Shown here piece by piece: positions 56,114-64,000 of a stretch of 64,000 bases of DNA. The notes below the pieces were generated by a model. That model was not told the DNA's origin, searched no databases, and worked only from the letters and a program-made list of their open reading frames with translations. The DNA lies in contig JAGNEZ010000001.1 of NCBI GenBank assembly GCA_018003015.1, positions 78,808 to 142,807 on the forward strand. Direction: 5' to 3'. Positions within the stretch are counted from its first letter, which is position 1; each line of letters starts with the position of its first letter. The position numbers and the translations under genes were made by a program. Source of the stretch: Phycisphaerae bacterium. GTDB taxonomy: Bacteria > Planctomycetota > Phycisphaerae > UBA1845 > PWPN01.

Positions 56114-58108
56114 TCAGTCCTTCCGCTCGCACACAATGCTCACCAGATCGATTCCCAATCCCGTGGAACTGGAGTTATTACCAACCAGCTTCATCATCAG
56201 GTCGTTGTTCCCTTCGACCAGATCCATGACCCCCAGCGGGATCACCTCGCTCTTGACCCGGCTCTCCGCGTACATGTCCACCGGCTCGCCCACCGGGGCT
56301 TCGTTGTCAAACAACTGCACCTTCGCCTGGGCGGGCCCTTTCACCACCTCGACCGAGACCGCGTACCGACCCGTGGCCGGCAAATCAACCGTCAGGCACA
56401 GGAACGGCGGGCCGAACCAGTCATGCTCCTTGGCCGCCTGCAGCGAGGTGAACCGCACGTCGTGGCCACCCACCTTCTCGCCCTTCTTGGTCAGCGTCGC
56501 CCCGTCAAAGGAGAACCCCTTCACCGGAATGTTCCACCCCGCGGCAAACGTGATCCGCTTGGGATCCACCACCACCCGCCGACCCGCTTCCGGAACCGTG
56601 CCGCAACCGGCTGGCGTGTTCTCCGAGTAGAGCAAGGTCAGGCCCGCGTAGTCGCCCTGCTCGCTGTTCTTGTCCCCGCCATGCTCGATGCACTGGCGAA
56701 GGCTCTTCCGGTAGGCGTAGGCGTCGGTGAGCATGAAACGATAGGCCCCGGTCCGCCCGAGGTGCTTCATATAGTCCAGGCAACCACTCAACGGGAACGA
56801 TCGCCGCTGATCCCACCGGCCGGGTACGTCATACCACCCGCCGTTGAAAAAGTCCTCCGAGCCGGTCCCGTGGATGGTCAGCTCACCGTCGAGCCAGGTC
56901 TGGTCGTCTCCTTCGAAGAACAGCGTCCCCCCCGGCCGCTCACCCTGGGCCTGGATCAGGCAGGCAACCAGGTGACCCCGGCCCGGTGTGTCGATGAAGG
57001 TGAACGGCTCACCCCGGGTCGTCGGGTTCTCACGCCGCCACAGGGCGTAGAATCGGCCCTCGTCGGCCGCCCGCGCGACGGCCGAAACCACCACCTGCCC
57101 GGTCACGCCAATGGCCCCGCCGTCCTTCCGCTCGGAGACCAGCTCAAGCTTCGCCGACTTCTCGAACGGCATGGGGAAGTAACAGTAGCCCTCGTCATTC
57201 CTGGTACCGAGCATCAGCCCGGTCATGGCCGGCCGACCCCACGCCGAGCCGAAGAAATCCCCCACCGGGCAGAGGATCGCTGGCCCCGAAGCCCCATCCC
57301 AGGTCACCTTGAGCAGCACGTCGCGGGCCTTGCCGCCCAGTTGACTCATCGGCCCGATCCGCAAACCGACAATCCGGCCACCCTGGTCGGTCTCGAACAG
57401 GGTCGCGCTCGCCCCCGGCTTGAGCACCGCGGAAACGGCATGGTCCGCCGCGACCGCCCCCGCCGGACTGCCGAACGGGCTGATGTCTCGACCGCTCGAG
57501 CCGAACAGCCTGCAGGCCTTCTCCTGGTGGGCGAGATACTCCGGCGACGACTGGGGATCGAAGCTCTTGATCGGCGCATCGTCCGGGTAGGTGGCGTAGT
57601 TGATCTGGTAAAACTGGATCTTCTGAGCCTTGGCCAGCACCTTGAGCGACTTCTGGTACGGCAGGGGCACGTAGCAGTAGAACCCTCCCGCCCCGAATCC
57701 GACCAGCGGCGAGACAAACGGAGCCTGTTTGCCCATGAAGATCTCCCGGAACTTCACCTCGATCCGCGGAACCTCCTCGCCGTCGAAGTAGAACCCGAAA
57801 ACGTCGTCGGTGGGCGTGGGCGTCCACAGACGGTACACGATCCCCGGCCCTTTCAGGTCCGCCAGGACCAGGCCGTCCGCCTCCTTGCGCACAAAAGAGT
57901 ACTTGCCGGAGAAACCGTCGTCGTTGCCGCCGCTGCGGTCGTAGCTCGAGATCGACGCCACCTTGACCGAGTCCTTGAACATCGGCAGCCGATCAAGCCG
58001 GTACAGCTCCTCGATGCCCAGAACCCACCGGTCCGGCGCGGCCGACGCCGGGGCCGCAATCCCGGCCAACATCGCCACCGCGAACAAGGCATAGCCCGCA
58101 CCATGCAT
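56114..58108 (-). CDS. Secreted two-domain DUF2961 / GH172 protein
   Basis: A 664-residue exported protein. The signal peptide is MHGAGYALFAVAMLAGIAAP followed by ASA. DUF2961 blocks match the short paralogue: CPVGDFFGSAWGRPAMTG, YCYFPMPFEKSAKLELVSE, GGTLFFEGDDQTWLDGELTI and HGTGSEDFFNGGWYDVPGRW with the TED/SED acidic motif. A C-terminal beta-sandwich (about 520-664, GGHDVRFTSLQAAKEHDWFG, CLTVDLPATGRYAVSVEVVK) may bind sugars. It should act outside the cytoplasm on fructan- or arabinan-like glycosides, by family analogy. GAAGGAG before ATG 58108 is strong. The preceding DUF5009 gene may be in the same operon. Confidence 0.88.
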   Translation of the reverse strand: MHGAGYALFAVAMLAGIAAPASAAPDRWVLGIEELYRLDRLPMFKDSVKVASISSYDRSGGNDDGFSGKYSFVRKEADGLVLADLKGPGIVYRLWTPTPTDDVFGFYFDGEEVPRIEVKFREIFMGKQAPFVSPLVGFGAGGFYCYVPLPYQKSLKVLAKAQKIQFYQINYATYPDDAPIKSFDPQSSPEYLAHQEKACRLFGSSGRDISPFGSPAGAVAADHAVSAVLKPGASATLFETDQGGRIVGLRIGPMSQLGGKARDVLLKVTWDGASGPAILCPVGDFFGSAWGRPAMTGLMLGTRNDEGYCYFPMPFEKSAKLELVSERKDGGAIGVTGQVVVSAVARAADEGRFYALWRRENPTTRGEPFTFIDTPGRGHLVACLIQAQGERPGGTLFFEGDDQTWLDGELTIHGTGSEDFFNGGWYDVPGRWDQRRSFPLSGCLDYMKHLGRTGAYRFMLTDAYAYRKSLRQCIEHGGDKNSEQGDYAGLTLLYSENTPAGCGTVPEAGRRVVVDPKRITFAAGWNIPVKGFSFDGATLTKKGEKVGGHDVRFTSLQAAKEHDWFGPPFLCLTVDLPATGRYAVSVEVVKGPAQAKVQLFDNEAPVGEPVDMYAESRVKSEVIPLGVMDLVEGNNDLMMKLVGNNSSSTGLGIDLVSIVCERKD

Positions 58109-58240
58109 GACCACTCTCCTTCGAAACGGCAAAACCGCCTTCCGGCGGTCGAACGCATCCACCGGCCGGCACCCTTCTCCACGCCCCACGCCCCATCCTC
58201 AACTCCCCGAGCCGCGGCCCCGCCGCAACGCCGGGTCCGC

Positions 58241-59578
58241 TCAAACCTTCAGGAAGACCTTCTTGCGATACAGGAAATACAGGAACAGCCAGACCAGCAG
58301 GAACTCGCCGGCCTGCATCAGCACCGGCCAGGCAGCCTCCGCCGCCCAGCGATGAACCGCCCCCTGAAAAAAGAAATCCGCCGCCGCCCGGAAATCAATG
58401 AACCGCTGCCCCACGTAAATGGTGATCGGATTGAGCCCGATGACGATGAACACAAACGACCACCGCCACAACCCGATCACGTCGATCACCAGGTAGAAGA
58501 GCCCTAGCAGTAAAAGGCTCCATCCGCCGGCATAAAGAACGAACGAGCTGCTCCAGAGGTTCTTGTTGATCGGGAACAGCGGCTTCCACTGCCGGCAAAA
58601 CTCGGGCAGCCCGGCCATCGCCTGCCGCCAGGACTCGGGCAGACCGCTGAACAGGCCACCCCAAAACTCGGTCAGCCCCGGCAGGTCCCCGCCACCAATC
58701 ACCAGACCCAGCAACAGACTCACCAGCCCCGCCGCCAACAGCCCCAACGCCTTGACCACCCCTCCGGGCCACGCCCCCCGCAGCCAACGCCCGGCCATCG
58801 CCCCCAGCAACGCCGTCGAAACCGCCGGAACCGTCGACAGCAGCCCTTCAGGATCGTGGTCCCCCCGGTAAAGCGCACCCGGAACCAGAAGCCGATCCAC
58901 ATACCCCGCCAGGCAGGTGGACTGGTCGTCCCATTGGCCCGCACCAACCCCAGGCACCGGGATGTACCTCAGGGCCGCCCAGTACGCCACCAGCAACCCA
59001 ACGAATGACAGCAGCTGAACGCGAACCCCCGCGTTGATCACGATCACCGCCGCCAGGCCATACGCCAGGCCGATCCGACCCAGTACGCTGCAGTACCGCT
59101 GATGGGCGAAATCACACTTGAACAGGCCGTTCACCACCATCCCCAGGAACACCAGCAGCACGACCCGACGCGCGATTCGCCAGTAAAGACCCCCTTTGCC
59201 CTCGCCCCGCTCGAGCCGGGATACCAGGGCGAACGGCATGGTCACCCCGGAGATGAACAGGAACAGCGGGAAGATCAGATCCTCGAACTGGAAGCCGTGC
59301 CACTTCACATGCTCCAGCTGGCTGGTCACCGCCTTGAGACCCGGCGTCGACCAGTACCCGGCGATCGCCTCGATCAACGCCCCCCCGCCGATGATCCAGA
59401 ACATGTCAAACCCGCGAAGAGCATCCAGCGACCGCAGCCGCGGCGACCGGCCCGCGGCCAACGCCGGAACCGGCGGCTTGACCCCCGCGACCGAGCCTCC
59501 AGACACGCCCTCCAGCGGAACGCTCGCCGTGATATCCTCTGGGTGCATCGCCAGAGACCCGGATGGATCAGTCGACAT
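58241..59578 (-). CDS. DUF5009/NagX-type membrane acyltransferase
   Basis: A 445-residue polytopic membrane protein. After a hydrophilic N-terminal region of about 45 residues, RLRSLDALRGFDMFWIIGGG is the family start, with the RG-F-D motif of heparan-alpha-glucosaminide N-acetyltransferase-like and DUF5009 proteins. Next are DLIFPLFLFISGVTMPFALV, RRVVLLVFLGMVVNGLF and roughly eight further hydrophobic helices, ending WPVLMQAGEFLLVWLFLYFL. A cytoplasm-side or periplasmic insert (about 300-345, GLPESWRQAMAGLPEFCRQW) is extra. Likely function: transfer of acetyl groups to glycans across the membrane. ATG 59578 has a strong TAGGAGG upstream. Confidence 0.87.
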   Translation of the reverse strand: MSTDPSGSLAMHPEDITASVPLEGVSGGSVAGVKPPVPALAAGRSPRLRSLDALRGFDMFWIIGGGALIEAIAGYWSTPGLKAVTSQLEHVKWHGFQFEDLIFPLFLFISGVTMPFALVSRLERGEGKGGLYWRIARRVVLLVFLGMVVNGLFKCDFAHQRYCSVLGRIGLAYGLAAVIVINAGVRVQLLSFVGLLVAYWAALRYIPVPGVGAGQWDDQSTCLAGYVDRLLVPGALYRGDHDPEGLLSTVPAVSTALLGAMAGRWLRGAWPGGVVKALGLLAAGLVSLLLGLVIGGGDLPGLTEFWGGLFSGLPESWRQAMAGLPEFCRQWKPLFPINKNLWSSSFVLYAGGWSLLLLGLFYLVIDVIGLWRWSFVFIVIGLNPITIYVGQRFIDFRAAADFFFQGAVHRWAAEAAWPVLMQAGEFLLVWLFLYFLYRKKVFLKV

Positions 59579-59679
59579 CGTCCCTCCTATCGGGAAAAGG
59601 CAACGGGCGCCGCAAACGGATGACCAAAGTCCGCCCGCGGCGCCCGCTACCATAGGAGAGACAGGCTCCCAAGTCCACC

Positions 59680-62600
59680 TCAAGGGGCGGTCACGATCAC
59701 GTTGTCGTACACCACATAGCTCGCCGCCTGCGAGATGGAGGTGAACATGTCCATGTACCCGATCAGAATCTTGCCGCTGGGATACGAGGACGCGGCCCGA
59801 GCGGCAAGGATCGTGTCGTTGATCCGCCAGGTGACCAGCCCCCCCGCGTGAACAACATCAACCCGAGCCCAACCCCAACCGTTGCCCCCAGTGTTGCCCG
59901 GCGACCCCGCAATGAAAGACCTCGGGGCCGGGAACAACGCCGTGTACAACGCCGCCGCGGAATCCTGGCTCCCGCTGGCCGCCTGGAAACCGGCCGCCGT
60001 GGCGATCAGCTCAGTCACCCCATCATAAGCCCGGTAGTCCCGCACCGTGCCCCCGTCACCGGTCACCGCGAAAAGGTAGCCGGCCAACGTCGGCCCGGTC
60101 CCCGCTACCGCCGGGGGACCGTTCACACCCAGCGTCGGTACCACGATCGAACTGCCGTCACCGTTGATGCCGAACACCGCAAACTCGGTCGTGTTCCCCG
60201 TGCCATAATTGAGCCACAGGTCGAACGACAGCGTGTAGTCGCCGCTCAAGTCGGCGGAATCGGCATAGGCGATCGCCGCCTCGGTCGTCCCCGTGCCGTC
60301 GTCATTCACCGACATGAACACGCCCTTCCTGGATCCGCTCATGCTCCGCGGGGCCGAGGGAATCCCAAGCCCGCCATAGTCGAAGTCGAAGTTGACGGTG
60401 CTGTCGGCACTGGTCGTCTTCAGCGTCCACCGACCGGCCGACGCGCCGCTGTCAAAGTCGTCCCGGTAGAGAACGTGGGCCCCGCATACCGCGTCGGCGG
60501 GAACGTCCGGCCCGCTGCCGTCCGCACAGGCCACGAACAGGGCCAGGTCGCCATGGTCGATGTTGCCGTTCCTGTCCCGATCGAAGCAGCCGCAGGCTTC
60601 GGCGTCGTAGCCGCCTTCGGCACCCGTGTAGCAGAGCTGGAAGGCGCCAAAATCGACCTGATCGACATCGCCGTCGTCGTCGCCATCCGCCCACGGGAAG
60701 TTGCACAACTTGGGCAGAATGTTGAGCGTGATCGTGTCGCTGGTCGTGGTGTTGCCGCACCAATCTGTGACCTCGCACAGATACTGGACGCCGTGGTCCG
60801 CCGCCTTCGCCGTCCCCAGCTCAAGGGTGGGCGAGTCCGTGCCCACCGGCGTCGTGGTCCCGTTGAAAACCCTCTTCCACTGGTAACTGAGCACCGGGTC
60901 CGTCGTCACGCCGCTGGCCGCGACCAGAGTGAGCGGAACAATGGCGTCCCCCGCGCGATACCCGGCGCCCAGCGGTTGGGTGCTGATCGTCGGAACCCCG
61001 AAAATGGTCAGGACCGCCGGCTGACTGACAGTCACGCCGTTGTCGTCACAGACGTTCACGGTGATCTGGGCGTTGTGGTCGCTCGCAGTCACGCCGGTCA
61101 GCGCCAGGGTGGGCGAACCGTTCCCGCTCTGACCGGGAAGCTCCGTGCCATTCTTGTTCCAGCGGTACTTGAGCGTGCCAGAGCCGGTGGCACTCACGGC
61201 GAACGAGGCGCTGCCGTTCGAGCAAATGCTGACGCCGGCCGGCTGCTGATGGATGGTCGGCCCGCCGGCCCCGGCACCGGACAGCCGGAACACCGGGGAG
61301 GTGGTGGTGAAGCTGTGGACCCCCGTGGGCGGCGACCAGACGCGGACACGCTCCTTGCTGCGGTTGGCCACGTAGACGTTCCCGGCGGCGTCGAAAGCAG
61401 AGTCGGTGTTGGTGGTGGAGGAGGCGGTATCAAAGAAGAACGAGGCCTCAATGCTCCGGGAATCGGTGTTGAAGATGATGATCAGACCCTGAGCCGCGGT
61501 CGGCGTGGTCTGGGCCCGGTTGGTGGCCAGAACCAGTCGGCGGGCCGCCGGGTCGAACGCGATGCTCTGCGTTCCACGCAGCGGATCGGTCAGCGAGTCC
61601 GCAGCCAGTTCGGGCACGGAACTCCAGAGAATGGCCCCGCTGGCATCCAACTGCATGAGACTGGGATAGAGCTCCCCGGCAATGCCGGAACGATACTGAC
61701 TGACCCAGAAGGTGCCGTCAGCGGCTTTCACCAGCGCCGCGGTGTAGTTCACGATCCTGTTCTGGGCAACCTCGTCATCGTAGAATACCGTGGGGGGTGT
61801 GGAAGTCATGGCCGCCGTGCCGATCGGGTACATCCAGATGCTCCCGGCTCGATCGGCCGTGCCTCCGCCCAGGAAGTCCTCGTCGATCGTGTAGATCACC
61901 CGCTCGGCCCCCGTCCCCAACACGATCATGTCCGAGATGCTGCCGTGAACACCATTCAGCCCGGTACTGCTCCGATCCGTACTGTCCAGGACCTCCGTCG
62001 CCACGATGACGTCCGGGTCGGCCACCCACAACCCGGCGTGGGCATCGGACCAGTCGCCGATGTACAGCCGGTCCTCACCGTCCAGGGCCAGTCGGAGCGG
62101 GCTGTTCGACGAGCTCGTACCCCAGTCAACCCCGCCGGTCAACGCGGTATCCCCCTGCCCCACGGCATCAGAGAAGTCGGCGTTCATCACGTAGACGCCG
62201 TCGTTCATGGGCCGCAGGGCGACCGTCTTGGTGGCGTTGCCCTGCGATACGTAAATCCGTCCATAGTACGGACTCGCCGGGTTGGTGTTGACCGCCACAC
62301 CCATCGGGACACCAAAGTTGTTCTGCACCGAATCCGTGCTGATCAGCGTCCACGCGGCGTAGCCGTCGTCCGCGGTGACAATGTCGACCTTGTAGTCGCC
62401 GTCCGGCACCAGCTGGCCGAGATCATCCTTCTTGTCCCAGATGAAAACCTGCATGCCCTTGGCCTGGCTGACAATGGCCACGGTTCGCACCACCGTGCCG
62501 TCACCCGCCCGGCGAATCTTGACGGTCACACCGGGGTTGACCCCGTCGCCGTCGGCGTTCTCGTTGAGCACGTAGCGGATGGCCACCGGATCGCAGGTCA

Positions 62601-62733
62601 AAATGTTGAGATCGTCGTCCAGGACCTTGAGCCCGGACGGATAAACGTTGGCCCGGGCGGGCGCCGAAACCATGGCCGCACAGAGGGCTAAAACCATTGA
62701 AAACAGGTATAAAGCTCTATAAAGAGTTACCAC
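59680..62733 (-). CDS. Large modular secreted protein: propeller, Ig-like and dockerin-like domains
   Basis: A 1017-residue exported protein. Signal peptide: LYLFSMVLALCAAMVSAPARA. Residues about 30-120 form a FlgD-like Ig fold (VLNENADGDGVNPGVTVKIR, FIWDKKDDLGQLVPDGDYKV). About 130-470 read as a six- or seven-bladed NHL/SBBP-like propeller (GVPMGVAVNTNPASPYYGRI, LRLALDGEDRLYIGDWSDA). Two Ig-like domains follow (QQPAGVSICSNGSASFAVSA; STQPLGAGYRAGDAIVPLTL). A dockerin-like pair of EF loops (DGDDDGDVDQVDFGAFQLCY; DRDRNGNIDHGDLALFVACA) lies at about 685-735, then a concanavalin-like C-terminal domain. Start GTG 62733 has AAAGGAG seven bases upstream. Probably a surface or extracellular binding protein. 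Confidence 0.85.
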   Translation of the reverse strand: MVTLYRALYLFSMVLALCAAMVSAPARANVYPSGLKVLDDDLNILTCDPVAIRYVLNENADGDGVNPGVTVKIRRAGDGTVVRTVAIVSQAKGMQVFIWDKKDDLGQLVPDGDYKVDIVTADDGYAAWTLISTDSVQNNFGVPMGVAVNTNPASPYYGRIYVSQGNATKTVALRPMNDGVYVMNADFSDAVGQGDTALTGGVDWGTSSSNSPLRLALDGEDRLYIGDWSDAHAGLWVADPDVIVATEVLDSTDRSSTGLNGVHGSISDMIVLGTGAERVIYTIDEDFLGGGTADRAGSIWMYPIGTAAMTSTPPTVFYDDEVAQNRIVNYTAALVKAADGTFWVSQYRSGIAGELYPSLMQLDASGAILWSSVPELAADSLTDPLRGTQSIAFDPAARRLVLATNRAQTTPTAAQGLIIIFNTDSRSIEASFFFDTASSTTNTDSAFDAAGNVYVANRSKERVRVWSPPTGVHSFTTTSPVFRLSGAGAGGPTIHQQPAGVSICSNGSASFAVSATGSGTLKYRWNKNGTELPGQSGNGSPTLALTGVTASDHNAQITVNVCDDNGVTVSQPAVLTIFGVPTISTQPLGAGYRAGDAIVPLTLVAASGVTTDPVLSYQWKRVFNGTTTPVGTDSPTLELGTAKAADHGVQYLCEVTDWCGNTTTSDTITLNILPKLCNFPWADGDDDGDVDQVDFGAFQLCYTGAEGGYDAEACGCFDRDRNGNIDHGDLALFVACADGSGPDVPADAVCGAHVLYRDDFDSGASAGRWTLKTTSADSTVNFDFDYGGLGIPSAPRSMSGSRKGVFMSVNDDGTGTTEAAIAYADSADLSGDYTLSFDLWLNYGTGNTTEFAVFGINGDGSSIVVPTLGVNGPPAVAGTGPTLAGYLFAVTGDGGTVRDYRAYDGVTELIATAAGFQAASGSQDSAAALYTALFPAPRSFIAGSPGNTGGNGWGWARVDVVHAGGLVTWRINDTILAARAASSYPSGKILIGYMDMFTSISQAASYVVYDNVIVTAP

Positions 62734-62837
62734 GGCGGTGCTCCTTTCCAGCTCGAGAGATGCCCGGATGTGTCCACACGGTGGGCACGGCCGGCTTCCC
62801 TCGAAGCCTCCCGACCACGGGTCGATCCGGTCCCTTC

Positions 62838-62866
62838 AGTGTAGTGGGACCGGCGCGGCGGGTCAA
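62838..62866 (-). promoter_or_regulatory. Promoter of the large modular secreted protein
   Basis: On the minus strand TTGACC (62866-62861), a 17-base spacer and TACACT (62843-62838), giving a leader of about 100 bases to GTG 62733. Confidence 0.65.
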
Positions 62867-62942
62867 CGCAAAACGCCCGCCCCGCGCCCGGAAGAACGCG
62901 TCCCCGGGAAACCGCATCCCGGCCTTGCCCCCCGGCAACGGC

Positions 62943-64000
62943 TCAGGCCGGGACGCCCGCCGACTGGTTGTCCACGAACACGTTGATCTCCCGCGGAGTG
63001 ACGAAGACCGTCTGGCTGACCGCCAAGCCGAGTTCCCGGTAGCGGTCGTGGGGAAGCTCGACATGAACGCTCTGGCCGGTGTCGGAGAGGAGTTCGATCT
63101 TGACCTGCGGGGCGGCGGCGTTGATATGCAGGATAGTGGCTCGGAAGCCGGGCTTGCCTCCGGCCTCCAGGGCGAGGTCGAAATGATAGGGCCGAACCAG
63201 ACCTCGTGCCGGCAGAACAACGTCGGTCGGGCTGTCGGAGTACTCCACCTCCAGCGGCCCGAAAATGGCCTTGTCGCCCTCGATCCGACCGTGAAAGATG
63301 TTGACGTGACCGAGAAACTCAATGACGAACTCGCTGCACGGGCGGTGAAAGACCTCTTCCGGTGTACCGGTCTGTTCGATGCGGCCCTCGTTCATGATCA
63401 CCACGCGATCGGCAACCTCGAGGGCCTCCTCCTGGTCGTGAGTGACGAACACACTGGTCACATGCAACTCGTCGTGCAGGCGGCGCAGCCAGCGGCGGAG
63501 TTCCTCCCGGATCCGGGCGTCCAGAGCCCCGAACGGCTCGTCCAGCAGCAGGAGCTTGGGCTCGATGGCCAGGGCCCGGGCCAGGGCGACTCGCTGGCGC
63601 TGGCCGCCGGACAACTGCCCGGGGTATCGGTCGGCCAACCAATCGAGCTGCACCAGCCTGAGCAGCCGCATCACCCGCTGGCGAATCTCAGTCTTGCTCG
63701 GCCGCTGCCGGGCAGGTCGAACCCGCAGCCCAAAGGCCACGTTCTCGAAGACCGTCATGTGCCGGAAGAGGGCATAGTGCTGGAACACGAAGCCGACCTG
63801 CCGCGAACCCGCGTGACTGACGGTCACATCCTCGCCGTTGAGCAGGATCAGCCCCTCGCCGGGATCGGGAACTTCGAGACCGGCGATGATTCTCAGCAGC
63901 GTGGTCTTGCCCGAGCCGGACGGCCCGAGCAAGGCGACCAGTTCGCCGGTCCTGACTTCCAGGCTGACATGCTTGAGCGCCCCGAAGTCACCGAAGTGCT
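62943..64000 (-). CDS. cysA: Sulfate/thiosulfate-type ABC transporter ATP-binding protein (5' end outside window)
   Basis: About 352 codons are visible; the N-terminal few residues lie beyond base 64000. Readable upstream of the Walker A is [20 protein letters not shown], the CysA-type start. Walker A is [21 protein letters not shown]-loop [20 protein letters not shown], signature [15 protein letters not shown], Walker [14 protein letters not shown]-loop [20 protein letters not shown]-type C-terminal domain ([32 protein letters not shown]) fits CysA proteins. It should energise import of sulfate, thiosulfate or a related anion at the inner membrane. Permease genes, if adjacent, are beyond the right edge. 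No terminator is evident before the neighbouring promoter at 62838-62866. Confidence 0.9.
   Translation of the reverse strand, partial: HFGDFGALKHVSLEVRTGELVALLGPSGSGKTTLLRIIAGLEVPDPGEGLILLNGEDVTVSHAGSRQVGFVFQHYALFRHMTVFENVAFGLRVRPARQRPSKTEIRQRVMRLLRLVQLDWLADRYPGQLSGGQRQRVALARALAIEPKLLLLDEPFGALDARIREELRRWLRRLHDELHVTSVFVTHDQEEALEVADRVVIMNEGRIEQTGTPEEVFHRPCSEFVIEFLGHVNIFHGRIEGDKAIFGPLEVEYSDSPTDVVLPARGLVRPYHFDLALEAGGKPGFRATILHINAAAPQVKIELLSDTGQSVHVELPHDRYRELGLAVSQTVFVTPREINVFVDNQSAGVPA

Noticed and set aside
55922-58507. 861-codon open frame on the plus strand spanning the triple repeat and the GH172 gene
   Set aside because: Antisense to a clear GH172 enzyme, and it runs across the repeat region; composition is shadow-like.
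59848-62691. 947-codon open frame on the plus strand
   Set aside because: It is antisense to the modular secreted protein. High GC removes stops from opposite frames; the translation is Arg/Gly/His-rich without any domain.
1-64000. tRNA or rRNA genes
   Set aside because: No conserved tRNA arm or rRNA sequence was noticed in any intergenic region; a covariance-model scan would be decisive.

Overview
The window is high-GC DNA that most resembles a member of the Planctomycetota, probably from the Phycisphaerae or a neighbouring class. I infer this from family content: two PEP-CTERM proteins, two DUF2961/GH172 proteins, a hydrazine-synthase-alpha-like multihaem propeller, a 58-residue histone-H1-like protein, large secreted proteins with dockerin-like and thrombospondin-3-like calcium repeats, a BatA-type von Willebrand protein, and a pseudopilin operon with very long members. 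I see no rRNA, tRNA, CRISPR array or complete insertion sequence.

Layout. 1-7 kb: a truncated secreted protein, a small glycosyltransferase cluster containing a decayed glycosyltransferase fragment, and a Cys-rich repeat lipoprotein. 7-16 kb: housekeeping genes (formate-THF ligase, HIT protein, dGTPase-like HD protein, metallophosphoesterase, GH172 enzyme, cytidylate-kinase-like protein, queuosine-precursor transporter). 16-26 kb: two PEP-CTERM genes with clear promoters, terminators and long leaders, two convergent secreted haem proteins, and a Gfo/Idh/MocA-aldo/keto reductase fusion. 26-38 kb: a soluble sensor kinase, rarA coupled to 5-formyl-THF cyclo-ligase, an L,D-transpeptidase, a MazG-like enzyme, a beta-helix protein, an orphan pseudopilin, a BatA/vWA protein, the histone-like gene, a FabZ-like dehydratase and a RAYT transposase with flanking repeats. 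38-46 kb: a two-gene acyl-CoA dehydratase activase/HgdB-like system with out-of-frame gene overlap, converging on an unusual histidine kinase-CoA disulfide reductase-rhodanese fusion. 46-56 kb: a gspG-H-I-J-K pseudopilin operon on the minus strand with 4-base overlaps and a 1345-residue GspK. 56-64 kb: a three-copy direct repeat, a second secreted GH172 protein, a DUF5009-type membrane acyltransferase, a large modular secreted protein, and the start of a cysA-like ABC ATPase.

How it fits together. Many products are exported (lipoproteins, PEP-CTERM, GH172, beta-helix, haem propellers, dockerin-like proteins), and the gsp pseudopilins are plausible export partners. The GH172 proteins, beta-helix protein, sugar oxidoreductase fusion and acyltransferase suggest a polysaccharide-degrading lifestyle. 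The activase/dehydratase pair and CoA-disulfide-reductase-like fusion suggest anaerobic CoA-thioester and thiol redox chemistry. Formate-THF ligase and 5-formyl-THF cyclo-ligase point to folate C1 metabolism.

Promoters are unusually legible: many genes have TTGNNN, 16-18 bases, then TAGAAT/TAGACT/TACACT/TATNNT, and several start codons lie so close to the -10 that the mRNAs are probably leaderless. All functional calls come from reading motifs by eye; no database search was possible.
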